This document shows positions 7,395 through 8,655 of a DNA stretch of 8,655 nucleotides, one piece after another. The position numbers were made by a program, and so were the translations under genes. The notes under the pieces are model-generated. The model did no database searches, was not told where the DNA came from, and worked only from the letters and a program-made list of their open reading frames with translations. Numbering within the stretch: position 1 is the first letter of the stretch; each line of letters starts with the position of its first letter. Origin of the DNA: an uncultured Ellagibacter sp. (GTDB lineage: Bacteria; Actinomycetota; Coriobacteriia; Coriobacteriales; Eggerthellaceae); contig CAKUGU010000060.1 in assembly GCA_934654815.1 (NCBI GenBank), positions 1 to 8,655 on the forward strand, given 5' to 3'.

Positions 7395-8655
7395 ATGGCA
7401 ACCTACCAACACATCTCGCACGGCTTCGACCCCGTCTTCGACGAGCGCTCGCGCGTTCTCGTCTTGGGGTCGTTTCCCTCCGTGCTGTCGCGGAAGAACG
7501 ACTTCTACTACGGCAACCCCAACAACCGCTTCTGGCGCGTCATGGCGCACGTGCTCGGCGAACCGGTGCCGCCGAACGAGGACGACGTCCGCGCCTCACG
7601 GGCAGCGGGCGCGAAAGGTGTGGTGGGCGCGGCGGACGACTCGACAGGCGCCACGGGCACGGCGGGCACCGCAGCCGAGAGCACGTCGTCGGCCCTCGAG
7701 GAGTCGATCGCAGCGAAGAAGGGGCTGCTGCTGCGCGGGAGAGTCGCGCTTTGGGACGTCATCGAGGAGTGCGACATCAAGGGGTCGTCGGACGCGAGCA
7801 TCAAGAACGTCGTCCCCGCGCACGTCGAGCGCATCGCCGAAACCGCGCGCATCGCGGCCATCGTCTGCAACGGGAACACCGCCGGCAGGCTCTACAAGCG
7901 CTACCTGCAGTGGAAAATGGGGCTTGAGGCACACGTGCTCCCCTCCACGAGCCCCGCGAACGCGTCATGGGGGCTTGAGCGGCTTGCCCAACGCTGGAGC
8001 GAGGAGTTCGAGCTTGTGTGGCGCGAGGTGGCCGCCGCCGAGGCGCGCTGGGCCGAGGAGCGCGCGGAGGCCGGCGGCGGCAACCGCAGTGGCGAGCGGG
8101 AAGGCGTCGCTGCCGAAGGCGCGCCCGACGACGGCAACACGGGCGAGCGCGGCGGAGTTTCCTACGGCGTCGTGAAGGTTCCCGCGCCCCAGGCCTCTTC
8201 CTACGCCGTCCACAAGTCGATGCAGGGCAACAAGCGCAAGGACACGAAACCCGAGCTTTTGGTGCGCGAGCGGCTGCGCGCGGCCGGCCTTGGCGGCTAC
8301 CGGCTGCAATGGAAGGCGCCGGGGCGCCCCGACATCGCCTGGCCGGGCAAGAAGGTGTGCATCTTCGTGAACGGCTGCTTCTGGCACCGCTGTCCCCACT
8401 GCAACCCCTCCACCCCGAAGAAAAACGTCGAGTACTGGACGGCGAAGTTCGACCGCAACGTGGAACGCGACCGCAGAAACGTCGAGGCGCTTCAAGCGAA
8501 CGGCTGGCGCGTGCACACGATCTGGGAATGCGAGCTCAAGAAAAAGACGCTCTATAACACGATGGCCCGCCTTCTGCCCGAGCTTGCAAACGAACTGGGG
8601 AAACCGTTGCATGAAGGCGACGATGAGACAGCGGAGGCGAACCACGGCGCCGCGG
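7395..8655 (+). CDS. DNA-deoxyinosine/uracil glycosylase fused to Vsr-type mismatch endonuclease, 3' end beyond window
   Basis: One uninterrupted frame of 420 codons starts at ATG 7395 and runs off the right edge. Residues 1-211 are a hypoxanthine-DNA-glycosylase-type member of the uracil glycosylase superfamily: VLVLGSFPS (GSFPS 25-29), FYYGNPNNRFW (37-47), ALWDVIEECDIKGSSDASI, and LPSTSPANASW (182-192). A low-complexity Ala/Gly/Thr/Ser insert occupies about 64-105. A charged Gly/Glu linker follows (about 212-268). Residues 269-395 are a Vsr endonuclease domain: KDTKPELLVRERL (Glu287), PGRPD with Asp313 (E. coli Vsr Asp51), FVNGCFWHRCPHC with His331 (His69) and zinc ligand candidates His335/Cys336, YWTAKFDRNVERDRRN, and GWRVHTIWEC with Cys379 (Cys117). 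Asn326 replaces E. coli His64. Predicted role: removal of deaminated adenine or cytosine and nicking at T:G mismatches. No cytosine methyltransferase is in the window. The two domains are confidently recognised; joint function is inferred. Confidence 0.88.
   Translation, partial: MATYQHISHGFDPVFDERSRVLVLGSFPSVLSRKNDFYYGNPNNRFWRVMAHVLGEPVPPNEDDVRASRAAGAKGVVGAADDSTGATGTAGTAAESTSSALEESIAAKKGLLLRGRVALWDVIEECDIKGSSDASIKNVVPAHVERIAETARIAAIVCNGNTAGRLYKRYLQWKMGLEAHVLPSTSPANASWGLERLAQRWSEEFELVWREVAAAEARWAEERAEAGGGNRSGEREGVAAEGAPDDGNTGERGGVSYGVVKVPAPQASSYAVHKSMQGNKRKDTKPELLVRERLRAAGLGGYRLQWKAPGRPDIAWPGKKVCIFVNGCFWHRCPHCNPSTPKKNVEYWTAKFDRNVERDRRNVEALQANGWRVHTIWECELKKKTLYNTMARLLPELANELGKPLHEGDDETAEANHGAA

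Noticed and set aside
7186..7401. Small - strand gene of 71 codons between nrdD and the fusion gene
   Set aside because: No ribosome site or recognisable family; it overlaps the fusion gene's -10 element and start and runs into the NrdR box area.

Overview
The window is GC-rich (G/C-ending codons dominate every gene) and codes for a class III anaerobic ribonucleotide reductase, so it most likely comes from a strict or facultative anaerobe. Codon use, TATAAT-type promoters, GGAGG ribosome sites and protein style resemble Coriobacteriia (Eggerthellaceae, the Eggerthella/Gordonibacter group). That placement is an inference from general resemblance, not from a search. The window looks like ordinary chromosome: there are no insertion sequences, CRISPR arrays, tRNAs or rRNAs.

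Left to right: (1) the 3' three quarters of prfC (peptide chain release factor 3, + strand), closed by a hairpin terminator; (2) a single-gene unit with its own promoter encoding a cytoplasmic alpha/beta-hydrolase of the putative-esterase type; (3) ung, uracil-DNA glycosylase, on the - strand and convergent with the esterase; (4) divergent from ung, a seven-helix membrane diguanylate cyclase (GGDEF) on the + strand; (5) a short GC-rich intergenic stretch with GCAAGCCCCC repeats, then a strong terminator serving (6) nrdD, the anaerobic ribonucleoside-triphosphate reductase, on the - strand; (7) a 444-base divergent intergenic region holding a structured nrdD leader, a -10 element and two NrdR-type operators exactly 31 bp apart centre to centre; (8) a long + strand reading frame that runs off the right end, which fuses a hypoxanthine/uracil-type DNA glycosylase to a Vsr-type mismatch endonuclease.

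The genes are mostly independent single-gene transcription units. Two of them deal with deaminated bases in DNA: Ung removes uracil (deaminated C), and the glycosylase-Vsr fusion is predicted to act on hypoxanthine or uracil (deaminated A or C) and on T:G mismatches (deaminated 5-methyl-C). nrdD supplies dNTPs. The fusion protein is the most unusual object here, because it joins a base-removing glycosylase to a strand-nicking endonuclease in one polypeptide. The NrdR operator pair is the clearest regulatory signal.
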